The notes under the pieces were generated by a model. It was given only the letters and a program-made list of their open reading frames with translations, did no database searches and was not told the origin of the DNA. Position numbers and translations under genes: made by a program. A stretch of 64,000 bases of DNA, from assembly GCA_016212515.1 (NCBI GenBank), contig JACRFZ010000096.1, forward strand, positions 124,001-188,000, written 5' to 3'. Positions within the stretch are counted from its first letter, which is position 1; every line of letters begins with the position of its first letter. Positions 55,293 to 64,000 of this stretch are shown in pieces. The DNA is from Candidatus Melainabacteria bacterium (GTDB lineage Bacteria; Cyanobacteriota; Vampirovibrionia; Obscuribacterales; Obscuribacteraceae).

Positions 55293-55380
55293 GCCGAAGT
55301 GGCGAAATGGCAGACGCAGCTGACTCAAAATCAGCCGGAGCAAACACTCCGTGTCGGTTCGACTCCGACCTTCGGCACCA
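55293..55380 (+). tRNA. tRNA-Leu (anticodon CAA)
   Basis: A full cloverleaf is readable: acceptor GCCGAAG/CTTCGGC, D arm GCG..CGC, and anticodon stem GCTGA/TCAGC around loop CTCAAAA, giving anticodon CAA for UUG codons. A long variable arm (CGGAG...CTCCG) is typical of Leu. The T arm is GTCGG-TTCGACT-CCGAC. A CCA end is encoded at 55378-55380. A terminator hairpin follows ten bases later. Confidence 0.98.
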
Positions 55381-55389
55381 AGTTTCGAG

Positions 55390-55423
55390 AAAATGCCTAC
55401 CCTGATTTTGGGGTAGGCATTTT
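55390..55423 (+). terminator. Terminator of tRNA-Leu
   Basis: The 13-base-pair stem AAAATGCCTACCC (55390-55402) / GGGTAGGCATTTT (55411-55423) with loop TGATTTTG is followed by GCTTTG. It starts ten bases after the CCA end. Confidence 0.85.
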
Positions 55424-55576
55424 GCTTTGTGCGACTATTGTGGGAGGCTAATGGTGCATTTGAGGTTGGATTGCTTCTTTCTTTGTTTATAGTTCTCTCA
55501 ATGTTGACTTTAGTTTTCGCCTCTGTCCCTGGAAGATTGCGGACGCTTCAGTTTCTCCGAGGGGGAGCTTATCTGC

Positions 55577-56284
55577 TTATTTAAGAGTAACCTCTAGAAT
55601 ATTGCCCTCATTTTGGAGTGGAATAAAGACCCGGTCGGATCTGTTTGGACTAACTGTGAAAGCACCAGTTAATCTGCCAAAGGAGGGCAAAACCAGACAG
55701 CGTTCTCGAGAGCGAAGCCAGAAGCAGGGCATTCTTTCGCTCGCCTTGCCGGCACCATGCAGTCGTACCGCCGGATGGATATGACCGGAAAAGCGAAATA
55801 GACCGGACCTACTTGTTTTATTGTTCTCGTTAATTTGGGGCTTACTATCTTCGTCGCCATGTTCGAAGAAAAAACCGTCCTCTTCAAAGCCGCCGTTCAC
55901 CAGAGATAGTCTCCACTTACTGCTGAAATTCACTCTCAGATCGTGGTTTCCCAGCACAAGTATGGTCTCTACATTTTTTGTCTTGGCTCTGAAGTCAAGG
56001 AAGAGCCGATCAAGTTCCTCATTGATTCCGTCTCTGCTGTGCACTAAGTCTCCTAAAATGATCAGGCGCTCGGCCTTATAGGCGGTGACAACCTGTAACA
56101 AGCGCTGCAAGTCGGCGGCACAAACACCGGATGGAGCAAAGAACTGCCTGGCTCTAAATGCCTGGCCTTTTCCCAGATGAATATCAGAAACAAGCAAGGT
56201 CTTGCGACTGGGAAGGAAGACCGCTTTGTCAGGCAAAACAGTTATTGTTTCACCCTGCCTCTTGAAATTGAGAAACTCAGCCAT
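55577..56284 (-). CDS. pdeM: PdeM-type metallophosphoesterase (ligase-associated nuclease)
   Basis: This 235-residue calcineurin-like phosphoesterase has motifs DIHLGKGQ, GDLVHS, VLGNHD, HGDED and FSGHIHPA, the metal-binding set of ligase-associated DNA-damage-response endonuclease PdeM. ATG 56284 is the start: its first eight bases overlap the helicase stop (ATGGCTGA), giving coupled translation. An upstream frame to 56335 is not used. With the Lhr-like helicase it forms part of the DNA repair set usually completed by an ATP-dependent DNA ligase and an exonuclease, which are not in this window. Confidence 0.92.
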   Translation of the reverse strand: MAEFLNFKRQGETITVLPDKAVFLPSRKTLLVSDIHLGKGQAFRARQFFAPSGVCAADLQRLLQVVTAYKAERLIILGDLVHSRDGINEELDRLFLDFRAKTKNVETILVLGNHDLRVNFSSKWRLSLVNGGFEEDGFFFEHGDEDSKPQINENNKTSRSGLFRFSGHIHPAVRLHGAGKASERMPCFWLRSRERCLVLPSFGRLTGAFTVSPNRSDRVFIPLQNEGNILEVTLK

Positions 56285-58811
56285 AATAGCGCCCGGCTTG
56301 CATTTCCCTGGCCATGTCCACTTCCATTCTTTCAATGCGGCTGCTCAGTTTTTCAGAAGATAGCTTACCCCGCAAACGATCAACCATCAGTGGTAAGGCG
56401 AAAGGGCTAGCCTTAGGCGTCTCTACCTCTAAAACTTTGCCGCTCACTATACGCTCGAGGGCAAGCTTCATCCTTTGCACTTCGAGATGCCTATCTAGAA
56501 CTTCTTGATGTGCCTGTCTGACCAAAAGATTACCTGGGTCATAATCAACAAAAACATCATAAAGCAGGGAGGAAGAAATTTGAACTTGCTTGACTTTGCG
56601 AGGAGCGCCTGGATACCCCTGGAAGATAAGTCCCCCTACCCTGGCAATCTCTCTAAACTGGCGGCGTGCCATTTCGCCGGCATTGAGGCACGCTAGTATG
56701 TCATCCGATAATTCTTCTTGCTTAAACGCCATGAAAAATTCGCTCGCCCCTCTCTCAAAGCGGAAAGGGCGATCTGATAGTATCTCAAAGCCCCAATCGT
56801 TGACGGCAATAGAGAAAGTAGCAGGCGATAGTCTTGATAATTTGAAGGCGCTCAAATAGGCTAAACCTTCATTTACCATTCTGCCTTCAAAAGTGTATAC
56901 AAAGAGATGATAGCCGTCCCGTGACTTGTGCCATTCCACAAGCACTTCGTCTTGGGCTGGCAGTAAGGAGCGCTGCGACTGCAAAAGTAAGAGGGGCTTG
57001 ATGAAGATCATCTCGGGCTCTTCGAATTTGCCGTGCGAAGCCTTATCAATCAGATAACGAACATGCGCAGATAACTGACTGCTCATGGGTAAACGCCCGC
57101 CCATCCAGCGAGGTACCGGACCGCCACGTTTTGAAGAAAGCCGCACATAAGCCTTCATGCCGTTCACCTCGACCAACTCCAAATAGCGTCCGGCGAAAAG
57201 AAAAGTATCGCCAACTTTCAGGCGAGATATAAAAGACTCTTCTACATGACCTAGCGAGCCGCCTCGAAAGAATCGTACTTCCATCGATTGATCTGCAACT
57301 ATGGTGCCAATCGACAGGCGGTGTTTAAGGGCCAGTTGTTTGCCCTCGGCAGTCTCGCAATCTACTTCATAATAACCTTCTCTAAGTTTAATGCGCTTGA
57401 ACTCAGGATAAGCCGCTAGCGCACTACCACCGGTGGCAACGAAAGTTAGGGACCAGTTCAACTCGTTCTCACTAAGATGGCGGAAGGCTCTTGTACTTCG
57501 CATCTCTTCCAGAAACTGCTGCGGATAGAGGGGACCAGCTAGGCAAGTGGTGGTAATGTGTTGACATAGAACATCGATGGGCATGAGCACAGGATAGCGT
57601 TCTTCCAGGTGTCCGGAAGTAAGGGCTATGCGGGCTGCGGCCAACTCGACCAGTTCGAGCGCATGGCAGGGCACCATATAGAGCGTGCTCACGGCACCCG
57701 GTCTGTGACCGCTGCGCCCGGCTCGCTGAAGGGCGCGGGCGACGCTTTTGGGGCTGCCGATCTGTAGGACTCTTTCCACCGGTGAGAAGTCTACACCAAG
57801 ATCTAAAGACGAAGTGGAAACGACTAAGTTAATGCGCCCGCTGCGTAGATTCTCTTCTACGAAGCGTCGAACATCGGTATCAAGTGAGCCGTGATGCAGG
57901 GCCGCCCGCCCGGCAAAGTCGGGCTCGATTTCAATCAACTCCTGGTACCACTGTTCGGTCTGAGAACGGGTGTTGGTGAAAATCAAGGTGGAACTGGCTT
58001 CACCAGCGAGCTTGGCTACTTCATCCACCATGGTCAACCCGGTATGTCCGCTCCATGGTAAATTCGAAAGTCGCGGCGGCAAGACTGAGCGTGCCTCAAT
58101 CACCTTCTTCTCTTTCCCTGTGATAATAATTCTGTCGCCGTTGGGCACAAGGGTCTCAAGAGCAAGGTCGGCATTACCAATGGTGGCAGAGAGCGCGAAT
58201 ACTACGGGGGAGCAATAGCGCCTTAATCTAGCCAGAAACAGTTCCACCAGGGTGCCGCGCTTACTGCCTAAAAGCTCATGCCATTCGTCGACAACGACCA
58301 GCTTCACATGCCTGAATTTATCTGCAAAGCCGGCATAGGATATCTGAATCGATATAGACTCTGGCGTAGTAATGAGGCAACTGGGCAAGACCTTCTTCTG
58401 TCTGGCTCGTGTACCGGCAGAGGTGTCTGAGGTGCGGGTTTCTACAGAGAATGGCAGTTTAAGATCTTGCACCGGCGCAAGCAAATTCAAATGTAAATCT
58501 TGAGCTAATGCGCGCAAAGGTGTGATCCACAAAACGGTCAAAGGTAAATTCTGACTGTCATTCGGAGCCTCAGTCTCAAGCGGTTCTTGTGTTTTAGCAG
58601 TAACCGATCTCTGAAGGTGCTTATCACCCCTGGAATTCATATTTTCAATTAGCGGACCGAACCAAGCGGCATAAGTCTTTCCTGTACCGGTAGAGGCCGT
58701 GAGAAGAGCGCTCTGTTGATTCAAATAGGCAGACCATAATTCTTGCTGAAAGGAGAAAGGCTCGAAGCCTCTCTCCTTAAACCAGCCTCTAGCTCTCTTC
58801 ATTCCTTCCAT
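56277..58811 (-). CDS. Lhr-like DEXH helicase, ligase-associated DNA repair type
   Basis: This 844-residue superfamily 2 helicase has Walker A LTASTGTGKT, motif II VVDEWHELLGSKRG (DEWH), SATIGN, and motif VI LQRAGRSGHR. It has the large C-terminal region of the Lhr core and matches ligase-associated DNA damage response helicases in length (about 820-850). It acts on DNA with its neighbour PdeM. Its ATG shares one base with the TAA of the alarmone-hydrolase gene (TAATG), and its stop overlaps pdeM, so the three genes form one operon. Confidence 0.94.
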   Translation of the reverse strand: MEGMKRARGWFKERGFEPFSFQQELWSAYLNQQSALLTASTGTGKTYAAWFGPLIENMNSRGDKHLQRSVTAKTQEPLETEAPNDSQNLPLTVLWITPLRALAQDLHLNLLAPVQDLKLPFSVETRTSDTSAGTRARQKKVLPSCLITTPESISIQISYAGFADKFRHVKLVVVDEWHELLGSKRGTLVELFLARLRRYCSPVVFALSATIGNADLALETLVPNGDRIIITGKEKKVIEARSVLPPRLSNLPWSGHTGLTMVDEVAKLAGEASSTLIFTNTRSQTEQWYQELIEIEPDFAGRAALHHGSLDTDVRRFVEENLRSGRINLVVSTSSLDLGVDFSPVERVLQIGSPKSVARALQRAGRSGHRPGAVSTLYMVPCHALELVELAAARIALTSGHLEERYPVLMPIDVLCQHITTTCLAGPLYPQQFLEEMRSTRAFRHLSENELNWSLTFVATGGSALAAYPEFKRIKLREGYYEVDCETAEGKQLALKHRLSIGTIVADQSMEVRFFRGGSLGHVEESFISRLKVGDTFLFAGRYLELVEVNGMKAYVRLSSKRGGPVPRWMGGRLPMSSQLSAHVRYLIDKASHGKFEEPEMIFIKPLLLLQSQRSLLPAQDEVLVEWHKSRDGYHLFVYTFEGRMVNEGLAYLSAFKLSRLSPATFSIAVNDWGFEILSDRPFRFERGASEFFMAFKQEELSDDILACLNAGEMARRQFREIARVGGLIFQGYPGAPRKVKQVQISSSLLYDVFVDYDPGNLLVRQAHQEVLDRHLEVQRMKLALERIVSGKVLEVETPKASPFALPLMVDRLRGKLSSEKLSSRIERMEVDMAREMQAGRYYG

Positions 58812-59407
58812 TATGAGCCCATTTCTTCAGACGCTCTCTTCAGACCGAGGCGAGCCTCTGCCAGGGTGGCGAAATAAGCCTCTTCCATGGCTTGATTTGC
58901 GCCGCGCAACTGTTCTACCACTGCCGCTGTCCAGTCGAGATATTCCTTGCGCCTGGCAGGGCTCCAGTCGGGAGGCGGGCTCAGGTGAATGTCTTTGACA
59001 TTGCTGGTTTTGTCGGCCAGTTTGATTAGCTTGGCACCGGGGCTTATGTGGGCGGCGTGCTCGATTTGTAGCTCTTTGCGCCGGGCTTTCGGCAGGCTCT
59101 TATCGTCCGTCACTTCTCTGACTAGATCGCAGATGGTCTTGCCGAATTCCGCTTCCAGTTCTTCAAAGGTTGCTTCAGTGTCTTCCACCGTATCGTGTAG
59201 AATCGCTGCGCAGATAACTGCAGGGTCGTGACACTCGCCTGTATTCCAGATGCGCTCCGCCACCTCCAGGGGGTGGTTTATATAGGGTGACTTGAGGCTG
59301 TCTTTGCGTCTTTGATGACGGTGTTTGTCGGCCGCAAAACAAGCTGCCTTTAAAACTAGCCCGATACAGTCGGGCGGAATTGCTTGTTGAGTGTCGTCCT
59401 TGACCAT
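58811..59407 (-). CDS. Single-domain HD (p)ppGpp hydrolase (small alarmone hydrolase, MESH1-like)
   Basis: The 198-residue protein is the hydrolase domain of the RelA/SpoT family alone. It shows [34 protein letters not shown] with the HD metal motif, and [14 protein letters not shown]. No synthetase, TGS or ACT domain is present, so it would degrade alarmones or act on a related phosphorylated nucleotide. The start is ATG 59407 because AGGAGG lies six bases upstream; the frame further upstream has no site. It is first in the operon with the Lhr-like helicase and PdeM. Confidence 0.93.
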   Translation of the reverse strand: MVKDDTQQAIPPDCIGLVLKAACFAADKHRHQRRKDSLKSPYINHPLEVAERIWNTGECHDPAVICAAILHDTVEDTEATFEELEAEFGKTICDLVREVTDDKSLPKARRKELQIEHAAHISPGAKLIKLADKTSNVKDIHLSPPPDWSPARRKEYLDWTAAVVEQLRGANQAMEEAYFATLAEARLGLKRASEEMGS

Positions 59408-59524
59408 AAGCCTACCTCCTGTTTGTGTTATATTTTGGCATAAATTTTCTCTTTGCTTATTGCCAGACTTTCCGGCAGATTCTCCGATCATTCTTACTTA
59501 GCCACTGAAAGGTTCTGTGGTCCG

Positions 59525-61714
59525 GTGTCCAAAAACAAACGTCTTGAATCACAGTCTCAATCTCAGCTCTTTACTGTGCAAGCCGGGGTGGTTGGCTTTG
59601 CAGATGTTACCCCGGCTGCGCCCTTTCTGGATAATGCATGTCAACAGTTTGCTCCTGGTCATGTAATCGACGGCAAGTACCAAATTAGTGAAGTTCTGGG
59701 CGAAGGGGGAATGGGCAAGGTTTACCGTGCCCATCACTTGCTGCTCAAAAAAGATGTGGCCTTGAAGGTTCTTAAATCTAGTGTCAGTTCCGAATCATGG
59801 TTGCGGTTTCAGCGTGAGGCGCAACTGATGGGAAAATTGAAACATCCTTCGATAGTGCAGCTCTATGATTTCGGTATAGCAAACAGCACTCACCCTTATT
59901 ACGCTATGGAGCTTTTAGAAGGAAGCACTCTTGATCGGCTCATTGACGGCGAGAAAGAGTTACCGCTGCCTGTGCTTCTAAACATCTTCATTCAAATTTG
60001 CAAGGCCTTACAAATGGTGCACGATGCCGGGGTTGTGCACCGCGATATAAAACCTTCCAATTTCCTTCTGGTGAAAGTAGGCAGACCGCTTCCCGAGTCA
60101 CCTGCCCCTAGTAGTCAGACCCCGAGCCGTGATGTCTTTGTCATTAAGCTCATGGACTTTGGCATTGCCGGTGTCATATCTGATCACTCCAAACAGTCTC
60201 TTACGCAGCCGGGCTGTATCTTCGGCAGCCCGCTCTATATGAGCCCTGAGCAGGCCCTTGGCGAGCGCCCCACTCCGCAGTCGGACATCTATTCGCTTGG
60301 CTGCACGCTTTTCCATGCCCTCACAGGAGAACCTCCGTATGTGGGAGAAAATGCCCTGATCACCCTCGGCATGCATATGCAGGCGCCGGTGCCGACTTTG
60401 CGGGAGCGTATGCCTCTGGCTCAGTATCCGAACCGTTTGGACGGTTTGCTCAAGCGGATGCTGGCCAAAGATCTGTCGGACCGAATTGCTACAATGGCAG
60501 AGGTAAAGCTTGAACTGGAGATGGTTCTCCAGGCTCTTGCCCGAAGTGGTACTTACAAGAGCACCGCCGGCGATGTCGGGTCTGGCGCCTATTTTTCCAT
60601 TCTCGGTCAGGAAGATTTTAGGTCTCGGGCCGGACTGCGCGCCACCCTGCTTTCCCTGCCGGCACTATTGGGTCTTGGTGTTGTGACGGTAATAGCCATG
60701 GTTTGCTTTTTCGTCTTGCTACCCAGTTTCAACCGCAAGCTTGTGATACCTGAGTCTCATACAGATCGTGTGCAGCAGGAGAATTCCGCCGATGGAGCGC
60801 TTCTCGATGTCTCTGCTAACGGAGCCGATCTCGATCGTTCCGTCTTCAAAACGAAGATCCTGAACAGCCAGTTTTCCTTCCCGTCTGAGAGCATCGGACA
60901 GATCTACATTGATGGTAAGCAGAGGCAGTCCACCGAAAGAGAGGCTAGAGGGAGTTTTGTCTTTAGGCACAAGCTTGAAGATCCCCTTTCGTTTTCGCCC
61001 GGTCCGGCGGTATTTAACGACCCCTCCTTGCTACGTTGTTTGAAAGGTTCCAATCTGACTCGAATGGTGGTGATTTCCTCCCCAAGTTTGCCTGATGCGC
61101 CCTGGACCGACGAACACATGAAGTGGGTAAGCCTCCTGCCTGAATTGACGGTACTTCGTCTGGAGTGCCGGAACTTGAAATTAACCCATGCCTCGGCCGC
61201 ACATCTGACAAGGCTGAAGGATCTGAAGAGCTTATCTCTGTGTCCGGGTCTGCCTGCCGCTGCCGATGGAATGGCGTTGAGCTGTGCCGATTTGATTGGA
61301 CTAAAGTCTACGCGCTACCTGACACACTTGCGTCTGGCTCAACAACTCGGCGTTCACGAGCTCTTTGAGTTTCTGGCTAAGGGTGCTTCCGACTTGAAAG
61401 TTTTGGACATAGCCGGTTCATCCATTACTGATCGAGATATCGTCAACATGGGCAAACTCAAGAACCTTGAAAGTCTTCGCTTGCAATCTACAACAGCCAT
61501 TAATGGAAGCTCTCTTTCCAGTCTGGCATCTCTGCATAAGCTGGAGACCCTCTGCCTTGATTTAGAGGTAACTGATCTAAGTAGTCTTGAGTTTCTAATG
61601 ATGCCGCCGAGGCTCTGGCAGCTTGAAGTCAGTAAGCTGAAGTTACCTTATGATCTGAAGCGGCGCTTGCTGGCTTTGCCCAGAACGAAGCCCTTTCAAA
61701 TACTTGAACGATGA
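59525..61714 (+). CDS. Ser/Thr protein kinase with membrane span and leucine-rich outer part
   Basis: This 729-residue PknB-type kinase has GEGGMGKVYRAHH, Lys in VALKVLK, VVHRDIKPSNFLL, DFGIAG and YMSPEQALGE, all catalytic residues intact. A transmembrane segment (about 400-425, LGLGVVTVIAMVCFFVLLP) leads to an outer domain with leucine-rich-type repeats (LTVLRLECRNLKLTHASAA, DLKVLDIAGSSITDRDI, LETLCLDLEV). GTG 59525 is preferred, with GAAAGG upstream, over TTG 59453 which lies only 45 bases from the divergent gene. The outer part may sense a ligand. Confidence 0.9.
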   Translation: MSKNKRLESQSQSQLFTVQAGVVGFADVTPAAPFLDNACQQFAPGHVIDGKYQISEVLGEGGMGKVYRAHHLLLKKDVALKVLKSSVSSESWLRFQREAQLMGKLKHPSIVQLYDFGIANSTHPYYAMELLEGSTLDRLIDGEKELPLPVLLNIFIQICKALQMVHDAGVVHRDIKPSNFLLVKVGRPLPESPAPSSQTPSRDVFVIKLMDFGIAGVISDHSKQSLTQPGCIFGSPLYMSPEQALGERPTPQSDIYSLGCTLFHALTGEPPYVGENALITLGMHMQAPVPTLRERMPLAQYPNRLDGLLKRMLAKDLSDRIATMAEVKLELEMVLQALARSGTYKSTAGDVGSGAYFSILGQEDFRSRAGLRATLLSLPALLGLGVVTVIAMVCFFVLLPSFNRKLVIPESHTDRVQQENSADGALLDVSANGADLDRSVFKTKILNSQFSFPSESIGQIYIDGKQRQSTEREARGSFVFRHKLEDPLSFSPGPAVFNDPSLLRCLKGSNLTRMVVISSPSLPDAPWTDEHMKWVSLLPELTVLRLECRNLKLTHASAAHLTRLKDLKSLSLCPGLPAAADGMALSCADLIGLKSTRYLTHLRLAQQLGVHELFEFLAKGASDLKVLDIAGSSITDRDIVNMGKLKNLESLRLQSTTAINGSSLSSLASLHKLETLCLDLEVTDLSSLEFLMMPPRLWQLEVSKLKLPYDLKRRLLALPRTKPFQILER

Positions 61715-61740
61715 GCCGCTCCCCTGGAACATTATTGACG

Positions 61741-61792
61741 CCTGCGTGAGCCCACTTCCCCTCCATGAATAAGGAAGGTGGACTCACTCAGG
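61741..61792. repeat. Imperfect hairpin after the kinase gene
   Basis: The arms CCTGCGTGAGCCCACTTCC (61741-61759) and GGAAGGTGGACTCACTCAGG (61773-61792) pair almost fully with two mismatches and one bulge. No T-rich tract follows, so it is a weak terminator candidate at most. Confidence 0.45.
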
Positions 61793-61906
61793 CGGTGGGT
61801 TGGTGTTGGTCGTGGGAAACCTGGTTTGAAAGAAAATGACCACACCGGCTAGTTCTTGCTTTTGGCTTTGCACAAGAATTTGCTCCCGTGGTTACAGAAT
61901 AGCTTC

Positions 61907-63190
61907 TCAGGCTGAGCGTGGCACTGTGCTATTGCACATGATTTCTCGGGGCTGTCTTACTGAAGGGTGCGGTGAGAGGTGTTCCGCTATTTTCATGGCG
62001 GCATTGGGTTTACTCATGGCATGGGCTTTGAGCTTCAGTTCGGCCAGTCGCACCGGATCTTGAAGCAGCTTTTTCAACTTGTAGCCAATAGTGGTCATGT
62101 TATTGCAACGGATGGCCGCACCATTTTCCAGAAGGTGGGACGAGTTTCGCTCCTCCTGTCCGGGAATGGGATTGACAATCACAAAGGCCAGACCGCTGGC
62201 CAGGGCTTCTGCCGTGGTCAGCCCTCCTGGCTTGCCGACAATTACATCGGCAGCTTTCATGTAGTCTTGCACGTTATGCACATAGCCCAGTGTGAGCAGT
62301 CTGAGGCATCGTTCGTCGGCGTAAGTTTGATCAAGCCGTTCCTTCAGCTCTTCGTTTTTGCCGCACATGGCAATCACATTTACTTGTACCTTTGCCGTAA
62401 CCAGCGCCTTAATAAGATCTTCCACGGGGCCGACCCCCAGCCCTCCGGCTGAGACAATCAGCGTTGGTCTATTTTTGTCCAGCATACGGAGCTGCTGCAA
62501 GGCCTCTGTGCATTGTGGGCTTTGTGCTGCTAATACCTGGCTGTTCTCGCCCACCTCGGCAAAGACGGGATCAATTGGAATTCCGGATACGGTGATAAGA
62601 GAAGCCGCCACTCCCAGTTGAATAAGGTGTTCTTTTGTTTCAGGCAGAGCCACAAAATATCTGTCTACATTTCTAGTCAGCCACATGCCGTGGGCATCGA
62701 AGTCGGTGACTACAACGGCATGGCGGGCTTTGATGCGTCGTTTGGCAAGCAACATTGAGACAATGTCGGCCGGTAGAAAGTGCGTACAGACAACAAGATC
62801 CGGCTTAAAGGCGACAATCGCTTTAGCCAGCGGCAGGCTGTTTATACGGTTCATTAGCAGCCGACGCCGTTCGTCTTTGTACGGCGTATCCAGATGGTTG
62901 TAGAGCCAACCCAGCACCGCCGGTGCTTTGTTGACCATGCGAATATAGGCCCTGGAATAGACGGCGCGCATGGCCGGGCTGACCAGGGTGAGGGCGTCCA
63001 GATGTTGTATCTCAGCCTGGGCATCTTGCAGCCTGAAAGCCTTTTCGAGGGCTTCCGCCGCTCGCACGTGCCCATTGCCGGAAGAAGCTGAGAGAATGAG
63101 AATACGCCTGCCGCTTCCTTTCTTCAGACAGGATGTGCTTGCCTTTCGCCAGCTTCTACTACTTCGACCATTTTCGCTATTGTCTTTCAT
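61907..63190 (-). CDS. MGDG synthase-like glycosyltransferase (GT28)
   Basis: The 427-residue protein belongs to the MGDG synthase / UgtP-type family that transfers a sugar to diacylglycerol. An N-terminal acceptor part has LSASSGNGHVRAAEALEKAF and AVVVTDFDAHGMWL. The donor part has VSAGGLGVGPVEDLIKAL and VGKPGGLTTAEALASGL. The first 25 residues are basic and probably disordered. No signal peptide is present; it acts at the inner membrane face. Galactose or glucose as the sugar cannot be read from sequence. Confidence 0.92.
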   Translation of the reverse strand: MKDNSENGRSSRSWRKASTSCLKKGSGRRILILSASSGNGHVRAAEALEKAFRLQDAQAEIQHLDALTLVSPAMRAVYSRAYIRMVNKAPAVLGWLYNHLDTPYKDERRRLLMNRINSLPLAKAIVAFKPDLVVCTHFLPADIVSMLLAKRRIKARHAVVVTDFDAHGMWLTRNVDRYFVALPETKEHLIQLGVAASLITVSGIPIDPVFAEVGENSQVLAAQSPQCTEALQQLRMLDKNRPTLIVSAGGLGVGPVEDLIKALVTAKVQVNVIAMCGKNEELKERLDQTYADERCLRLLTLGYVHNVQDYMKAADVIVGKPGGLTTAEALASGLAFVIVNPIPGQEERNSSHLLENGAAIRCNNMTTIGYKLKKLLQDPVRLAELKLKAHAMSKPNAAMKIAEHLSPHPSVRQPREIMCNSTVPRSA

Positions 63191-63259
63191 CTATTTGGCC
63201 TCCAAGCCCTGGAGACAATATGGCATGGTCGCACCGGCTCTTTAGCCCCTATCCATCAC

Positions 63260-64000
63260 TTAAGCATCTGTTCGGGTGCGTTTGGGAGCAATCACTTTCG
63301 CCTTTCCCAGGAGGTCTCTTATCAGCTCTCTCAATAGTCTTCTGAACAGCACCGACTGCACCACAAAAGGATTGGCACCGAAATAGCCTTCCGTTACACC
63401 GTACTTAACAGTTTCCACCTCCGGCTCATAGGTGCCGAAGAGTCTATCCCAGACCATAAGCAAGCCGCCAAAGTTTTTGTCTATGTACTGTTTGTTCTGA
63501 CCATGATGCACCCGGTGGGCTGAGGGCGTATTGATGACTCCTTCAAGAAAACCAAGCTTGCCTACCATCTCTGTGTGCAGGAAGAATTGATAGATGAGGT
63601 TGAGGGTAACGAAAAGCAAAATCTGTTCTACCCTGAAACCTAGAAATACTGCCGGTGCAAAGAAGATCGGCGTGACGATGCGCCCGAGCCAGTGCAGGCG
63701 AAAGCTGGCGGTAAAGTTAAACCAGGGGCTGCTATGGTGCACCTGATGCAGGCACCACAGTAGTTTATTAGTATGCAGCGCCCGGTGCTCAATGTAATAG
63801 AGGAAGTCCACCACAATTACGGCAAGCAGGGCAAACAGGGGCGTATCCGGCAGCTTGTGCGGCTGAAACTGTTCCAGCCAGGTGATTGAATAATATGTGT
63901 AGCCCACAAAAAGAAATTGCGTAGAGCGGTTTATTACCAGCATCGATAGATTGCAGAGGGTCTCTTTCAGGTTGTAAACCTGCCGTTTCTTGTGAAATGA
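63260..64000 (-). CDS. Sterol desaturase / fatty acid hydroxylase family protein, 5' end cut
   Basis: The membrane protein has the three His boxes of the family: EHRALHTNKLLWCLHQVHHSSPW (boxes one and two) and SAHRVHHGQNKQY (box three), which bind a di-iron centre. The reading frame stays open upstream of ATG 63943 to the window edge (HKKRQVYNLKETLCNLS), so the gene continues outside. VKYGVTEGYFGANPF near the C-terminus is typical. It probably hydroxylates or desaturates a lipid. It lies 69 bases upstream of the MGDG-synthase-like gene on the same strand, so the two may act on the same lipid class. Confidence 0.92.
   Translation of the reverse strand, partial: SFHKKRQVYNLKETLCNLSMLVINRSTQFLFVGYTYYSITWLEQFQPHKLPDTPLFALLAVIVVDFLYYIEHRALHTNKLLWCLHQVHHSSPWFNFTASFRLHWLGRIVTPIFFAPAVFLGFRVEQILLFVTLNLIYQFFLHTEMVGKLGFLEGVINTPSAHRVHHGQNKQYIDKNFGGLLMVWDRLFGTYEPEVETVKYGVTEGYFGANPFVVQSVLFRRLLRELIRDLLGKAKVIAPKRTRTDA

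Noticed and set aside
55267..55347. N-terminal extension of the C15 peptidase gene through the tRNA
   Set aside because: The tRNA-Leu on the other strand occupies these bases; a start at 55266 is more likely.

Overview
The window is chromosomal DNA of a non-photosynthetic bacterium with roughly 50-55% GC. Many proteins carry signal peptides or lipoboxes, and signalling is mixed (Ser/Thr kinases, histidine kinases, pseudokinase-AAA fusions). Together with a long RecJ and an MGDG-synthase-like glycosyltransferase, this gene style most resembles Candidatus Melainabacteria / Vampirovibrionia, order Obscuribacterales, a sister group of Cyanobacteria. That placement is an inference from gene content, not from a marker gene. 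No insertion sequence, prophage, CRISPR array or rRNA was seen. One tRNA (Leu, anticodon CAA) is present.

Layout. 1-9.2 kb: the end of a secreted protein, a possibly frameshifted small gene, a DUF2200 gene, then a two-gene signalling operon (pseudokinase-AAA-GAF-histidine kinase overlapping a hybrid histidine kinase). 9.2-15.2 kb: a VOC protein, small secreted proteins, a candidate cysteine peptidase, a TPR lipoprotein and a 448-residue unknown. 15.3-19.1 kb: a minus-strand operon of a secreted Lys/Glu-rich protein, a DUF4127 protein and a trypsin-like protease. 19.3-24.7 kb: a mini membrane protein, recJ, apt and a GT1 glycosyltransferase. 24.7-28.5 kb: a tightly packed minus-strand operon OsmC - BirA - MBOAT acyltransferase - SGNH transferase - 52-residue microprotein. 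29.2-33.5 kb: a cobalamin riboswitch with a terminator ahead of class Ia ribonucleotide reductase nrdA-nrdB. 33.6-41.1 kb: an Fe-S/SCP2 protein, a TetR regulator, an OmpR-type regulator, a GT87-like membrane protein, a secreted protein, and an old-yellow-enzyme / quinone-reductase operon whose promoter resembles that of tetR. 41.2-47.3 kb: a yellow/MRJP-like protein, a VWA lipoprotein, GrpB and glycerol kinase. 47.4-54.4 kb: a zinc-finger miniprotein, a P2-type ATPase and four secreted unknowns. 54.4-59.4 kb: a pyroglutamyl-peptidase-like protein, tRNA-Leu, and an operon of small alarmone hydrolase - Lhr-like helicase - PdeM nuclease. 59.5-64 kb: a Ser/Thr kinase with a leucine-rich outer part, an MGDG-synthase-like glycosyltransferase and the 3' part of a sterol-desaturase-family gene cut by the window edge.

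The strongest candidate for an undescribed system is the envelope acylation operon at 24668-27253. Its 52-residue microprotein has one membrane span and ends in FIYAAF, matching the C-terminal acyl-shuttle hexapeptide of DltX (FIYxxF). It sits directly behind an MBOAT that lacks such a tail and an SGNH protein with a GDS serine and a DxxH motif. This looks like a three-component relay of Dlt type, with no DltA or DltC gene beside it. Other notable points are the B12 control of a B12-independent reductase and a small TetR regulon readable from two matching promoter-operators.
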